From Marchantia polymorpha subsp. ruderalis (Eukaryota > Streptophyta > Marchantiopsida > Marchantiales > Marchantiaceae): DNA of 64,000 nt. The notes beneath the pieces were generated by a model that did no database searches, had not been told where the DNA came from, and saw only the letters and a program-made list of their open reading frames with translations. Made by a program: the position numbers and the translations under genes. Below are positions 11,176-24,000 of this stretch, piece after piece; within the stretch, counting starts at the first letter, position 1, and the number at the start of each line of letters is the position of its first letter. The stretch spans positions 17,137,501-17,201,500 of the forward strand of contig AP031355.1 of the NCBI GenBank assembly GCA_037833965.1, in the 5' to 3' direction.

Positions 11176-11859
11176 GGCAGAGAGTAATAGGTTTCACAAA
11201 CCTATGTAATTGAGGAGAAAAATGAAGTCGATTATGGATCTCTTGCAATGACACAAATACGTTTTGTTTGATGGAAAAATAAAACCTGAGCTCTCTTCTA
11301 TTAATTTTTTTGAGGTAAGAAGGATGGATGGTATTATCTGATTACACTAATACATTCATATTTGAATTTATCCACACAAGTATTTTGGAATGAAAAATTT
11401 CATAAGATAAGATATCATAAAAATTTCTGAATATCAATTACTGAGATCAGTTCTTTATGTTTCTTGTATTAGTGTATAACTTTTTCACACGATCTTCTAT
11501 GAATAAAGTCAGATTTAGTTGTACTTTCAATACCAGCTCACTCCAACATTCGATAATCTAGCCACTGAATTTATGGTCATCTTAGTCGCATCGAGAAATA
11601 CGTCAGAAGAGCATGGAGTAAAAGTTTAGATGCTGTTTTTCTAAATAAATATACATGAACTGAAACATATCAAAAAGTAGTTCCACTAAAAAGTAAGTTT
11701 GTTGATTGCTCAACTAATTCCATCTAGTTAGTTCTAAAAGTAAGTCCAAAATACTCATCCCTAATGTACTTATTCTCTCTCTGATTGAACTCAACCAGCC
11801 CAAAATTTTACATTATTAATTAGTGTTAAGATTAAACAATTGTTTCGCATGAGATTTCC
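11176..11859. other. AT-rich intergenic DNA, nothing recognised
   Basis: AT-rich sequence begins sharply after the LTR end. No ORF, RNA gene or clear repeat is supported here. Confidence 0.6.
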
Positions 11860-13020
11860 AGTTTAGGGGAACTAATTGACCACTGAAAGCAATTTATGAG
11901 GTTACTAACGAGTTATGACTAAAATGTGAGAGACTGAATAATGCTTTGTTGAGTATGTAGCATTTACAATATCTACAGATTCTTAGTTACACATTGATGT
12001 CTCACATCTTCTTTTTTGATAATATATTATATTTGATGAGTTTGATGGTAGAGTTGTTTTAAACGAGAGTTCTAGTTTAGGTTTTGTAACTCACCACTAT
12101 TAAAATTTAACAAAGACTCGACGAGTTATGATCACAATCTGAAACAATGGATGATCCCTTGTTGAATATGCAGTGCTGTACAATGTCTATGTGTTTTTAG
12201 TTAAACCTTGACATTTGACATATTGTATATTGATAAACTATCACCCAATATGAATATGATAATAAATTGTATATTATAAGAGTTCTAGTTTAGGGATCTA
12301 AATGATCACAATCTGAAGTCAATGAGGTTTGGACTAGACTTGATTAAAATGTGAAAAAATGATACCTTGTGTAATACACAACTTTGTACAATCTCTGACA
12401 TCAGCCGTAATTTATATTTATACTTCATCGATTATGAAAATGATAAAAAAAATTCTCATATGAAAGTATTAGTTTAGGGAATCTAACCGCCCATATTAAC
12501 TAATTGCAAGAATTTCTATGTCCTTACGTTATATTATCGCTATGCATAGAACTGGATCTCAAAGGCTTGGAATTGAGGAATGAGATTGGTTTAATACTGA
12601 TAAAAGTGAAGGTATTTGTAGGTTATGTGACGATGGCTATATTGAAGATGAAGAGCATGTAATTGTTACTTGTCTTAGTTACGAAGAGATTAGGCTGAAG
12701 CAAACCATGTCAGATGGGACCTTTTCTGTAGATGTGGAGAATTTTTATTTTTTTTTAGAGTTAGTTTTTTTTATTTAGGTTGTTATATTAGGTTTATAAT
12801 TAATTACCGTTCTCGTGGTCTTGGCAAAAGCCAAGGATTGATCTTTGGGATCTCTTAAGCCTTTTGACCCTTTGGGTTCCCGGGCTTGATCTATTACCAT
12901 TTACCATATTAGAAGATAGTAAGGTTTCCGATGACTGAGGGCTAAACGTGAAGTCATTAACGATACCTTGTTGAATGAGCAGTATTTAGTTGTAATTCCT
13001 TAGTTAGACCTTCATAGTAA
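11860..13020. repeat. Diverged tandem repeat, about 170-200 bp period, interrupted by LINE debris
   Basis: Recurrent phrases mark diverged units. 'Agttctagtttagg' or a variant occurs near 11860, 12068, 12288 and 12468. Each is followed by an antisense-like pattern of 'gagttatga', 'aatgtgaga' and 'ccttgttgaat...gca', and then 'ttagttacacattgatgtc' or variants. A further partial unit lies near 12905-13010, separated from the others by the LINE remnant at 12540-12900, as if the LINE had inserted in the array. Confidence 0.5.
12540..12900 (+). mobile_element. Non-LTR retrotransposon (LINE) 3' remnant with a C-C-H-C zinc-binding motif
   Basis: Reading 12611-12700 gives ICRLCDDGYIEDEEHVIVTC followed by LSYEEIRLK. 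Its C-x2-C, H and C spacing is that of the zinc-binding segment after the reverse transcriptase of plant LINEs. The cysteine codons are at 12617, 12626 and 12671. There is a stop just upstream, so this is not coding now. The 3' part contains a perfect hairpin CTTGGC-AAAA-GCCAAG near 12821-12836, a possible 3'-UTR recognition structure. No poly(A) tail is clear. Confidence 0.6.
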
Positions 13021-13766
13021 TCATTCTAAATTGGAAGTGTGTTATAGTAATATAACATGAATAAGAATAAAGCTATACTCTGCCTACACCATGCTAGTAT
13101 CTAAGAATCTTTCATTTTAAATCTTAACATCGAGATTTTATATTCTATCAAGAAGTGCAAAACAGTAGGATGTGTTGTGTGGCATTACTTACATTCAAAT
13201 TCTAACTTTCATCAAACGATATCTACCATCTTTCATTACATATATCGTCGTGCTCATATGAACCCACAGATTATTTTTAATTTGAATTTTTCACAAAGAT
13301 TATCTAATTATCGAATAAGACAACTTGTGATCGTATTATACTTTACTTCTGGTTGTGCTAAATCTAGCATGATGATTCCCCGGGTCTGTACTTTTCTCCT
13401 CGCTCAATTTCATGATGACAAGCATCATGAAAGAGTAAACGAGGTCTGGCCTTATTGGACTCTCAGTCTCAAGAACGTGTTATCGGTAATGATTAGATTT
13501 AATTGAAACATCTCAACCAGATACGAGGTATGTGAAGTGTTTTATTCATTTCACGATGACACTTGATTTGCGTATTTGAAAAGGCTCTAAGGTACATAGA
13601 CCCACACAGGTAAATAGAGCGAATAGTCTCCTGAAACGTTGAGGTTACGAAGTTTTCCTCAGTATCGAAGACATTCGTAGCTACATCATCCGAAACTTCA
13701 TTCTACAATACAATAAAAGAATCTCAAACTTGCAACTCCCACGGTAAACGATATCGACGTGAGGAT
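13021..13766. other. Intergenic DNA, no supported gene
   Basis: A 109-codon frame from 13177 begins with GTG, has no recognisable motif and lies in AT-rich sequence. I do not accept it as a gene. Confidence 0.5.
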
Positions 13767-14205
13767 TTGCTAAGATCCTCGAAGCTTCCGACGGATTCAA
13801 TGATGATCCTACTCTCCGCGCGAGGCAGCAGTCGGATGGGAGGTTACTTCGGAGATTTCAAATCTTTGTTTGAAGTTGAGAAGTTACAACTTGGAACAGA
13901 GAAGTACTCAGTCTTACATATCCTTCAGTTCAGTGTTTTCAGTCTTACATATCGTTCAATTCAGTGTATTCAGTTGAATGTGAGCTTTCTTACCAATGTG
14001 CAGATAAGTTTGAAAACTTAGATCCTCGAAGTTTCCGACGTCTAAAAATTATCAGACTTCTCTCCGAGCCGGGCTGAGTCGGATGGGAGGTTACGTTGGA
14101 GATTTCAAATTTTTGTTTGACGTTCAGACGTGACAACTTGTAACAGATAAGTACTCAGTCTTACCTATCGTTCAGTTCAGTGTGTTCAGCTGAGTGTTAG
14201 CTTCT
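13767..14205 (+). repeat. Two-copy direct repeat, about 250 bp period
   Basis: Copy 1 (about 13770-13980) and copy 2 (about 14020-14200) share, in the same order, 'gatcctcgaag.ttccgacg', 'gtcggatgggaggttac', 'ggagatttcaaat.tttgtttga', 'acttg.aacaga.aagtactcagtcttac' and 'cgttcagttcagtgt..tcag'. Copy 1 also contains an internal repetition of the 'tcagtcttacatatc' segment. The function is unknown; the repeat could be the end of an unrecognised element or a duplicated 5' region. Confidence 0.7.
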
Positions 14206-14779
14206 GAAGAGACAATAGTGATCACAGATTGGAGTTTCAGTATATATGCTTGTGACATACGTGATTCCTTGGCGATCGATCGCATAGTACTTTCTTGCCG
14301 TGCATTGTCTGCTATTGTCTGCTGTTGAGCTCTGAGAGTTCAGAGAGGTGTGAACTAGCTCAGGTTTGCGCAACTTTCACCATCACAGTAGTAAGAAAGA
14401 AGAAATTCTCGCTGCTTTCACTCGCTAACTTTCTAATCGGATTCATGTTATGTGAAACTCCACTACTAACATAGTTGATGTCAATTCATTGTCATTGAAC
14501 CTTCGACGCTAAATAACCAGACATAAAGTTCGTGACGAGTGTTAGTATGAATAACAATTTTCTCGTGAGCTTATTTGCCAAATGACAAATTTCACTGAAC
14601 TCCGTTCTAGACTAATGTATTACTTCAACAAGAAAGTTTGATGTTTAGGTTGATCCAAGGATTTCAAAAGGTATTTTTTTATCTGTGCATTTCACTGCGT
14701 TCCCTTTCTCTTGCCATGGTGAGATTAAAGCATTGCAATTTTCAAATGCATATATTGTGGTTTATGTAAGAACTTTGTG

Positions 14780-15070
14780 TCTTGTGTATGGCCTTGGTTG
14801 TGCTTGAAACTTAGAAACTATCAAAAAGCTCCTATCATATGTCTGAAAGTATTTGTAAGTATTGGCATGATTGTGATTGAAACTTACAAACTATAAAAAA
14901 TTGAATAAATCTATGAAAGTACTCGTACGTATTGCCATGGTTGTACTTAAAACCTAAAGGCTATTAAAAGTAATTGATCAGATTTGTAAAAGTACTTGTA
15001 AGTATTGTCATGGTTGTGTTTGAAACTTAGAAACTATCAAAAATTTGATTACATTTGTGCAGGTACATAT
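14780..15070 (+). repeat. Diverged tandem repeat, four units of about 75-85 bp
   Basis: Four successive units contain 'gtattg.catg.ttgt..ttgaaacttagaaactatcaaaaa' followed by 'gaaagta.ttgtaagtattg'. The unit starts lie near 14785, 14855, 14925 and 15000. The sequence is AT-rich and non-coding. Confidence 0.65.
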
Positions 15071-18000
15071 TAGTATTTGCTGTGACTCTTCATCTTGCCT
15101 TTGACATTGAATCAACACAAATAATGTGATTCGTTCGATCATTCGCGGCTTCTAGCTAATTTCAACCAATTTCAAGTAATCTACAATATTCATGCCACCT
15201 CATAAACCTATTTGTTGCTTTGTATTGCCAAATTGAGTTAGAAGACCTCTTAAGATCTCCGTATTCTCTTCAAGGGGTAAAAGATGTCTATCTTAGGAAT
15301 TTTTCTTACATAGTTTACCTCCTTGACATAGCAATTTCATAGGAAACTATTCAAAATCTTTTACTCCATGGAGAATATGAAGTCAGATATAAAAAAAAAG
15401 TACATATCTGAAATCTATTCTCCAAACTGAATCACAAACATGATGAAACAATGTATTTCAAACATAAGAAACTTCGTAAGTTTGACCATTCTATACACTA
15501 TACCCATACAAGAAAGGTACGTATCCAACTCAAACAATTTTTTCAGGGATCATTCAATGTGATGACGTTAGTCATGATTTTTGTAATGTACGTTTTGTTA
15601 ATGTAATGTATGTATGTTTATGTCTCCAAAATGTTGGAATATAACCTTGTGAGGTGTTCTAGCATTCGGTTTCTAAGAAAGCAGTAACCCCTTTGTTTCA
15701 GAAAGCTCACATCATCGCTCGTTACATGCGAATTAATATTTCATGTAGATAATAATATCAAATTTATACACATGTAGTGCTGATAAGTAATCCATTGTCA
15801 CCAGATCTAACTATTTGAAGGTAACTATTTTCAAAATAAGCTAACAGATGTGGTTCTTAAGGAAGATCCCCATCAGGAAAGATCAAGTCAATCTTTACAT
15901 ATTTTCAACCTTGTTGCTCTCCTAGACAAGCCTATACCAAGGAAGCCTCAATGAAACGTGTCTTTTCCCAAAAAAAATGTACTAATTTCATCATGTAGAT
16001 ACCACTTTTTTGGATGTATTTTGCAATGCATCGCATGAATTTATTCTTCTGCTTGATACTTAGTATCTTGTAATTATATATGGGCACTTGTACTTAGAAC
16101 CCTCTAAGAGATTTTTTTTACTTGAAGCAAGTATCCATTTGTTGGTGTTTAGCTAGATCGTATATGAATAAGTTTATGGGGTCTTCTACAGCCTTTTCAA
16201 CACCTGAAGGAAACATTGAAAATAAGAGTTCAACCTATTCAAACAGACCTGTATCAGACTGTTTGGACACCACTTATATGTGTTATGATCAAGGATTGTA
16301 CATTTGACGGCTCATAAATATAACGGTGCCGCTAAGCAGGAGACAAATTTTCTGACTTGTAATATCCTTCAGTAACCTGAGTTTTATGTGATTTTAGGAT
16401 TTGATGTTTGATCATGGTCCTGCATATTAATAAAAAGGTTTGTTTTAGTGAAAGGAGTTTATGTCTTTTCTGAACCAGAGATGAATGTACAAGTCCAATT
16501 GATCTTCATTTCGACATTTTTCTCTATGGGTGTTTAAAGTGGTTCATACTCCGGTATTTCACTGTATTTTCTTATTTATTGTCTTTTGTCTGTTATCACA
16601 TTTTTAGTTTTCTTATCAACAAACTTCCTTCCGAGGAAGTTCAAGCAAGATAATTTCTAGTTGATGATAGACAGAAATATGGTTCAGACCACCAAGTTTT
16701 ACATTTCACGCCATTTGGTGCTCATTTTTAAGATAATTCATGTTTCCTATGTGTAGTAAGTTTACTTTTCATACGCTATATATTGATAAAAAAATATATT
16801 AACATGCTAGCATAACCACAAAGATTTTCTGGTTACTGAGAACTATATTCTGTTTAAAATGAAGATAGACCCATAGCAATTCTGATTCTCTCACCTTAAT
16901 TAAATTGGTTAGTGTGTTTCTTCTCTTATCTCACATGATTCCAGACGGTAGGCTTCTTGTCATATCTTACTCCGACACCATTCTACACGAAGTAAGACGA
17001 CCATGAAGCCTCTCATATATTTTTCGGATAGTTAATCAACCTTTCCATACCCCTTATTCCTTGATGGAATATATTTGCCGAGATTCCCGCCTTACTGTTG
17101 ATAAAAATACGTAGCATTGGAATATTCTTAGTTCCTAGACCCTAGATCAAAAACACAAATTAAATTCACAAAAACAATTCTCTTATTGATGTTGATAGAG
17201 TTTTTATTTGCCCATTGTAACGCTCTGCAAAAATCGTTGAAAATTACTGGCTGTTCCAAAATCGCTGGAGCAATCAAAGTTGTCTACTATGACAAATAGT
17301 CCGACTAATGGGTAGAGGCGAGAAGAGTGATATCATGCTGTTCAACATCTCACTTCCTTGGATCACTTCTGTTCACATCTTGCACGCTTATTTGACCATG
17401 GGATGCACAAGAGATGCATAAAAATTATGATCTTTACCGAATCCTCTTGTTGATCACTACAAAGGGATCAGCATAAGTTACATTTGTTACAGTTATCCAT
17501 CTATTTCCAGATGAAACCAAGTTTATGTTGTCCATATGGGAAATTTTTCCGTCTGGCGGATGCAATAGTAAGGGTGAAGATGACAATTTTTCACCAGATC
17601 CTGAAGTTAGACAATTTTGTCTCTAGGTTTAAGATTACCTTGGTAGCTTAGACTTAGTGTGTTTGATGTATCTTGGAATCTAACTGTATCGTAATTTCGT
17701 AAGAGTTCTCGCCACAATGTCATTAGGAGGTAAGTTTGACCTAACAACAGGATTTTCTTGATGCAATATCTAGTAGGTAGACTTCTATCACAAGATTGAC
17801 AAGATAGAGAAGATTTATTACATTTCCAAAAGCTTCCCTAATCTTTGTGGCAAGTTCGTGAATGATGAAATTCAACCAGATTTGCTGATGATTTTTGTTC
17901 TTCTCCTTTCGAGATTTACTAAATTGTAGAAATTATCATGAGAATCAGTAACATATCATTGCATCAAGTCTTTTCAATATTAATACTTCATCCATTAATG

Positions 18001-18388
18001 AGACAAGCGTAACTTATGCCTCATGGAAGCCTTTTTTTGGTTCGGAATTAGATAGCATTACAGGAGACAATGAATTATCTAACCACCTGTATGTGTTGAC
18101 TCCCAGATCCATCCATAGACCGTCTAAGATCTGTGCATCAGATCCAAGCACAGGTAAATTGAAAATACCATATTAATAGTTGTAGGGTCTGGCCGAGTCT
18201 TCGCAATCATTTTCAATCATAAACTGCTCCAATACTGCAGGTCATATAATCAGATAGTTTTCTCTTTTGATTTTCGCACCATCCGAGTTGTCATCTACAT
18301 CAATTTTTGTGCTTCTATGCTACCATTTTAGTGAAACTAACAACTTTAAACTAAACTTCAGAGTTGTTTCAGGTTCGAATTGGAGAAA
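15071..18388. other. AT-rich intergenic DNA upstream of the MYB gene
   Basis: I see no supported gene or RNA. A 61-codon frame at 16122 begins with TTG and has no motif. The promoter of the MYB gene should lie at the right end, but I see no convincing TATA box there. Confidence 0.5.
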
Positions 18389-21006
18389 ATGGAGGGCTCC
18401 TCATCTTTAACACTACCAAAGTTGCCACTCAGAAGATGCCTCGAAGACATAAGCAATTCTAGCGAGCCCAACCTACCTTCTGCGGCATTCGTGGATTCTC
18501 CCCTTGACAAAAAAGAGTATGCGCATTTTGTTTTGCTCGCAGTTACACTGCGTTTTGTAGTTGTCTCCATGTAGATCCAACTGACGCATGGTCTCTGAAG
18601 CCGAATATTCTTGTCGCTTCTATGAATGTAACAGGAAGAAACCGAGAGTTTGTCATGGTCCGCGACCACGGAAGCAAAGCACGCCGTGGACGACGGAAGA
18701 AGTGAGCAAACCATTGGTTAATAACTAATACTGGTTTAGCCTCTATGTAGACGAATCAGTCTTAATTAAGTTTGAAGAATCGACAGGCCCAATGTGGAGT
18801 CTGTCACGATTTTGAATCTATCATGTACACGACCTTCAGAGGAAACACTCGAGTTCTTCCAAGTATGAGTGATGATTTTAGTTCATATTGTTGATAAATT
18901 GCTTAGTTTGGCTTAGATTGTGCTTAGATTGGCGAGTACAACTTAAGGTTATTTTTTCTTTTCACTATCAGACTTAGTCACAGGATATATTTTCTCGCTC
19001 CGATATTTGACTTGCCCTGCACCATCTGTAGTATTCTGAAATAGGGTCTAGTTCTCTAACCTTTCGTATTCAACGTAGCATTTGATGAACATCCACATGT
19101 GTTCTGAAGTGAATATCTGCAGTGACTGAGTTTTACAATTATTCTGAACCCAAGGCGACTGTTTACTTCATTGTTACAGGACGATGAATTACGAGCAGCT
19201 GTCGAAAGTTCAACGGAAAAAATTGGAAACAAATTGGTGAGTATGTAGGAGATTTGTTAGGTAATTAGTTAAATATTTTTGTAACTCTCAACAGCTGTGG
19301 CCACAACTCTTCTGTGTAATATATGTATTGGCATATGCAGCTGCGAATTTACCGAACCGGTCAGATATTCAGTGACTTCACCGCTGGCAGAAGGTTCTCA
19401 ATCCAACGTTAAAGGATATTGGATCAAAGAGGTGTGTGACTGTTATATAATGAGGTCTCGATTCTTCCTTTTCTAAACCCTAAACATCTCACAGAAAAGG
19501 ACCCACCTCCATCCAGAATCCTCCTCATTCTCTCTCGCGGCTGGTCTCCTCTCGTCTGGGCGTCACTGTGATAGCTTGTTCAACGTGGCTGGTGAAAGTA
19601 TCCTGATCTGAAGTTTACATGTCCTCCACATTCGACACCTCCGACCTCCCCTTCGAGGGAACACGAGTACGTATGATTGGTTCTGATTGCTTCACCTGCT
19701 CCTCAAGAACAATCCATTCCTCACTTCCGCTGGAGTCGTTGGCTGAGTAAATTCGCTCGTCCTGACATGGGAGGTGTCATTATCTTCGAAGAGTTCTAAA
19801 TCTCCGAACCTCATTCCTTTCTTACTGGCCACATCCTTCATCTCGTTTTCTATCCTCTGGGCATCAACAGGGCGCCTGCCCTTGAAGCATATTACAATCC
19901 ACCTGCTCGTCTGCGCAGGCTGATTCATCTGTCTCTCAACATTATGTGACCCTTATACAATCACGTATTAAATTACAAGAGTGAGGTACCCCAGATCCCA
20001 TGTGATGACTGATTTAAGTAGCTAATTTCGCAGGAGGACGATAAGATGCTCGAATTGGTCAACACTTTAGGCACCAAGAGTTGGGCTGCCATCGCTAGTT
20101 CGTTGCCAGGCAGAAATGGCAAGCAGTGTCGAGAGAGGTGCGTAACATATACTTTTGTTTTTTCAAAGAAGTTTGTCGTCCAAACAGTAGCTTCAAAGAT
20201 TGTTTTATCTGAATAACACTAGTTATCTAAATAACTAGTGTTATTAGTGTTAACACCTCTTCAAAGTTTACTATTTAAAAGCATGGATAGCTATGTAATT
20301 TCGAAGTATGCATGACAAATGCTCTCCAACTGTACTAATATTTTTACAAGAATTTCCTCTATCCTGATTTATTTAATTTATTGATATACAGATGGTTCAA
20401 TCATCTTGATCCCCAACTCAAGAAGGAGCCGTGGAGTGAAGCCGAAGATATAATGTTGTTTTGGGCTCACCAGAGGTTTGGCAACAGATGGGCGGATATC
20501 GCAAAGATTATTCCTGGCAGGTAGTGCAATTATATTTGCAAGATTTAATTTTTGTTATGTTCTCTAGTAATTTTTTCATCTAATTCTTCATCTTGTATTA
20601 AATGTATACAATCATAAGGTCCGAGAACAGCATCAAGAACAGATGGAACACGGGATTGAAAAAACGTGCGGCCGCACTGGAAGATTACAGTGAGAACTGG
20701 GTCAACAAGAACACTTTTGGAGAGCTTTCGTCCCTTTCCGACAATGTGGCTCCAACAAACCTGGACGCTTCTCAAGATATTCTGGTATTCAATGGCCAAC
20801 CCAATACTCATCTTCAGGACTCGAATGCTACGGAGGACCTTCTTGCATTGAACAGCGAGTTCGGAGCCGACGAGTTTGACGATATGGATGTTGATGACGA
20901 TAACGTCCCAGAGTTTGACATGGATGTCGATGACGATATCCCCCCAGAGTTTGACGTGGATGTCGTTGACGATTGCTTCCCAGACTTTGATGACTTCTGT
21001 CTTTGA
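18389..21006 (+). CDS. 3R-MYB-class transcription factor gene, R1 exon damaged; R2, R3 and acidic tail intact
   Basis: The inferred exons, with GT-AG borders, are 18389-18516, 18635-18701, 19180-19236, 19341 to about 19430, 20034-20137, 20392-20520 and 20619-21006. Exons 2-3 start repeat R1 (TPWTTEE then DDELRAAVE). R2 reads WIKEED, SWAAIA, GRNGKQCRERW. R3 reads EPWSEAED, RWADIAKIIPGR, SENSIKNRWNTGLKKR. Tryptophan at the first R3 position is typical of 3R-MYB or c-Myb proteins rather than plant R2R3-MYBs. The C-terminus ends in three acidic repeats (DMDVDDD-PEFD), a possible activation region. In exon 4 the R1 homology frame carries TGA at 19373-19375, where a conserved Cys is expected (DIQ-stop-LHRWQKVLNP). 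A frame change follows before R2. Either R1 is decaying, or the gene starts translation beyond R1 or splices differently. As a DNA-binding regulator it would act in the nucleus. Confidence 0.75.
19692..19928 (-). pseudogene. Antisense exon-like fragment inside MYB intron 4, unknown protein
   Basis: Within the roughly 600-bp intron between 19430 and 20034, the minus strand holds a 78-codon frame from ATG 19928. Its codon use looks coding (SRWIVICFKGRRPVDAQ; KKGMRFGDLELFED). It is bounded by splice-like sites: ACAG directly before the ATG and GAGCAG|GTGAAG at the other end. It faintly recalls the segment before the PIWI domain of Argonautes, but I cannot support that family. The adjacent 19460-19560, rich in 'aaccctaaa' and CT, looks like plant 5'-UTR sequence. 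It could be a captured gene fragment brought in by a transposon. Confidence 0.35.
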
Positions 21007-24000
21007 TGGAAAGTTTTCTGATGGCAAGTTTTTTACAAGTAATACTCAAAGGACCATGTAAATGGCATAGGGGCTCGTGGGTTGGAGAAGCAATGATTTT
21101 GACTCATAAGAATTTTCTGTGACTTCCTTTACATCGAGATATTATAATGGTCTAATACTGTAGCAAGAATTGTATTTTTATTATTGCAAGTTACTCCTGT
21201 TAGTTGTATATTTTAGATACTCAGATGGACGTAATTTTCTAATACTGTAGACTGTCATCACAGTTTATGTTTTCCTAAAGAACAACAATTTTGACTTCTC
21301 CTTGTACTTCGATGCGGAGATGCACTTATATTTTTGTGATTTCAATCGATTGCTTCGACCGCTACTATCTTGCTCAAGAATCGCGAGCTTTTGATTTTTT
21401 GAGACTTTGACTCCCTGACTGTTTTTTCTGACTCAACACCAACGCTACTTCTCAAGTTTGTGTTGCAATTGACATGAAGTGTAATATTTTCTGTCAGCTC
21501 GCAAAATACTTCCCTTGTGAAGGCCCCGATCTGAGGTAAGAATGCAACCACTGGACTGTGTTGGACTCCATAAATCCTAGTGTATAATAATGACGGACGG
21601 GGAGAGAGAAATGTAGATGCTTTATTATCCTAGTGATGTCAGGAAAATTCACATCTGCTAGTCTGAACAGAACTTAGTCTTTACAAACAATTTTTCCCCT
21701 TATTGTTCAGAATTTGCGGTAAGGTATTAAAAGTTGCCGAGCTGGAGTTAGAAGCTATTTAGTGGAGGTGAGTCAATTTGTGCGAGTCTTCTTATAATAT
21801 ATCTCTAGATAAGTTCAAATACATCTGATTACATTTACTGAAGTTTATCATGGGTGAGATGAATCGATCTCAAAAATTTGGATGATATGTTTTCCATTGT
21901 AACCAAACAAATTCAAATTATTTCCTTTTTTAATATCATGATTTCCTCAACTCTGTTGGAATTTTGATTACTTCCAAGTATAATCGAATGTCCCATCAGT
22001 CACTTTAAGTCAAAGTTCAAAAGCTAACTAATCGTGTTTAAATATACGTTCATTTAGAAAACAAAAACAAAATTTCGTAAACACTTGCAATTACAATATC
22101 CAGCATCTCAAAGTTTTAGTCAATTTTTAAAAGTATATGTATGTACACATTTGGCTTTGAAATCTTTAAGTCATTTTGATTTATACGAGATTGTGAATGC
22201 TTGTTTTAATTTGATTGCCTGTTGAAATTGTAAAAATTCAATAGGATCTTTTTAAAATAAGATGGGCAATTTCATTTCTTTTAAAAAAAATATATATTTT
22301 ATATGCAAGTGGATTCAATATGAGATTCATTTTTTTTGAAGATTCTAGACTATCACTAGACTATATAAAACTCAAGAATGAAATATTAGGATTTTGTTAA
22401 GATTTGAAGGAGATATTTTCAACAAAAAAACTTTACAAAAATTATCAAATAGAAATTTTTTTGGTGATGATTTCCTAATTGAAAAAACAACTCAGAATCT
22501 GAAAATGTCTAAAATTACTTTTTATATATCACTGTTGTTTTTTTCCAAAACTGATCGGTTTAATGGATATTTTTAACTCAAAACTTCGGAATAATCTTAT
22601 TTCAAGGTATATAAGTATAGTCAACAAATAATTGTACTTTTATGTTTTGATTTCATCAATTTATACATCAATTTACATCACATTTCTTGATCAGAACGCT
22701 AGACATATTATTCAATTGATCTTTTTAAATTGATAACTCTTCACAATATTTTTTTTATTCAATACCATAAATGGTTTTTATAATGTTTTTAGTAAGATAT
22801 ATTGATATTTATTGGATAATAAATAATATCTTCAAAGAAAATACATCATGTCCAAAATCAATTTGACACTATATATTTTTTTAAAAAAATCTAACATTTT
22901 GTTTCAAGATTTCCCTACACAATAGAAAAATGTGAAGAATTCAATTTTCTACATGATTAAATAAAAAACTATTCTTATGTTGATTTCAAACTTGTGTGAA
23001 CAAAAGTCATATTGAAGGAATAGAGATGCTTCATTATAAACATGAGATCAAAAATCTTACTAAGGTTAAAAAATAATAATTTTGTGTTCTTGCTAGCCAA
23101 TAATATTGACAAATTGTAAAGATAATAAATATATATGAATATTTTGTATATTTATTGATGTAAATCAATGCATATACTGAATTTCATAAATCATTAGCAT
23201 TTGAATAACAATAGAACTTTTTTCTATAAAAATATTTGAAACACAAGATGAAGTTAGGAATTTTTTCAGTATTTGTCATATAACTTATCTTATAAGCCAC
23301 ATAAAAATAATTAAAGGATGTGCATAGAGGATGGACAAGAATGAATTTCTCAAGAAATATGCATACTCTCCTTATAACATTACCTTTAGTGAAATCTTAT
23401 GTTTTAACCTGTTCAATTTCATATTGATTAGACTATTTAGCTCAATACATGGAAATCATGAATTTTTTTTTGAAAAATAGATTAGTTGTTTATGCAAAAT
23501 CTAGTTGTTTGTTTCTGTGTAGAAACAAACATATAGATCTGCCTTTACTAGAAAATTGATGTTTTTATAAACTTCAAAACATACTAGCTTGTTCAAGAGC
23601 AATGTGATATAAGTAAAACAAGTTGAAATCACTCATAATCTTGTTATGAAATGCACAAAAGAGCATAAAACTACTGATCTTAAAATTTTGTTCAAAAAAA
23701 CAAGAAAACCTTTTTTTACTAGGAAATTATTCATTGGGACAATCCAGATGAAATTTTTTTTATAAATAAAAAAATAATTGATGTCATTTGCATGCTTTTC
23801 AACATTATATTTACACTGCTTCTTAAAAGCTCCTCAATAATTCAAACGTAAGCTTTGTGAATCTCTATGTCAAGTGTATTTTACAACTTGCAGCAGAAAA
23901 TTTTCAACTATTATTTGTATGCCTCTCTAGATACTGCTATACAAGGAAAAAAATAAAAATTTGCAAAAAATGATAATAATGGGATTGTATAATTCGTCAT

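Noticed and set aside
19373-19375. Selenocysteine at the TGA replacing a conserved Cys in the MYB R1 repeat
   Set aside because: A nearby frame change shows ordinary decay, no SECIS-like structure was seen, and most land plants lack selenoproteins.
22394-22576. 60-codon frame in the AT-rich region
   Set aside because: Lys/Phe/Asn-rich composition explained by AT content; no motif and no splice or promoter context.
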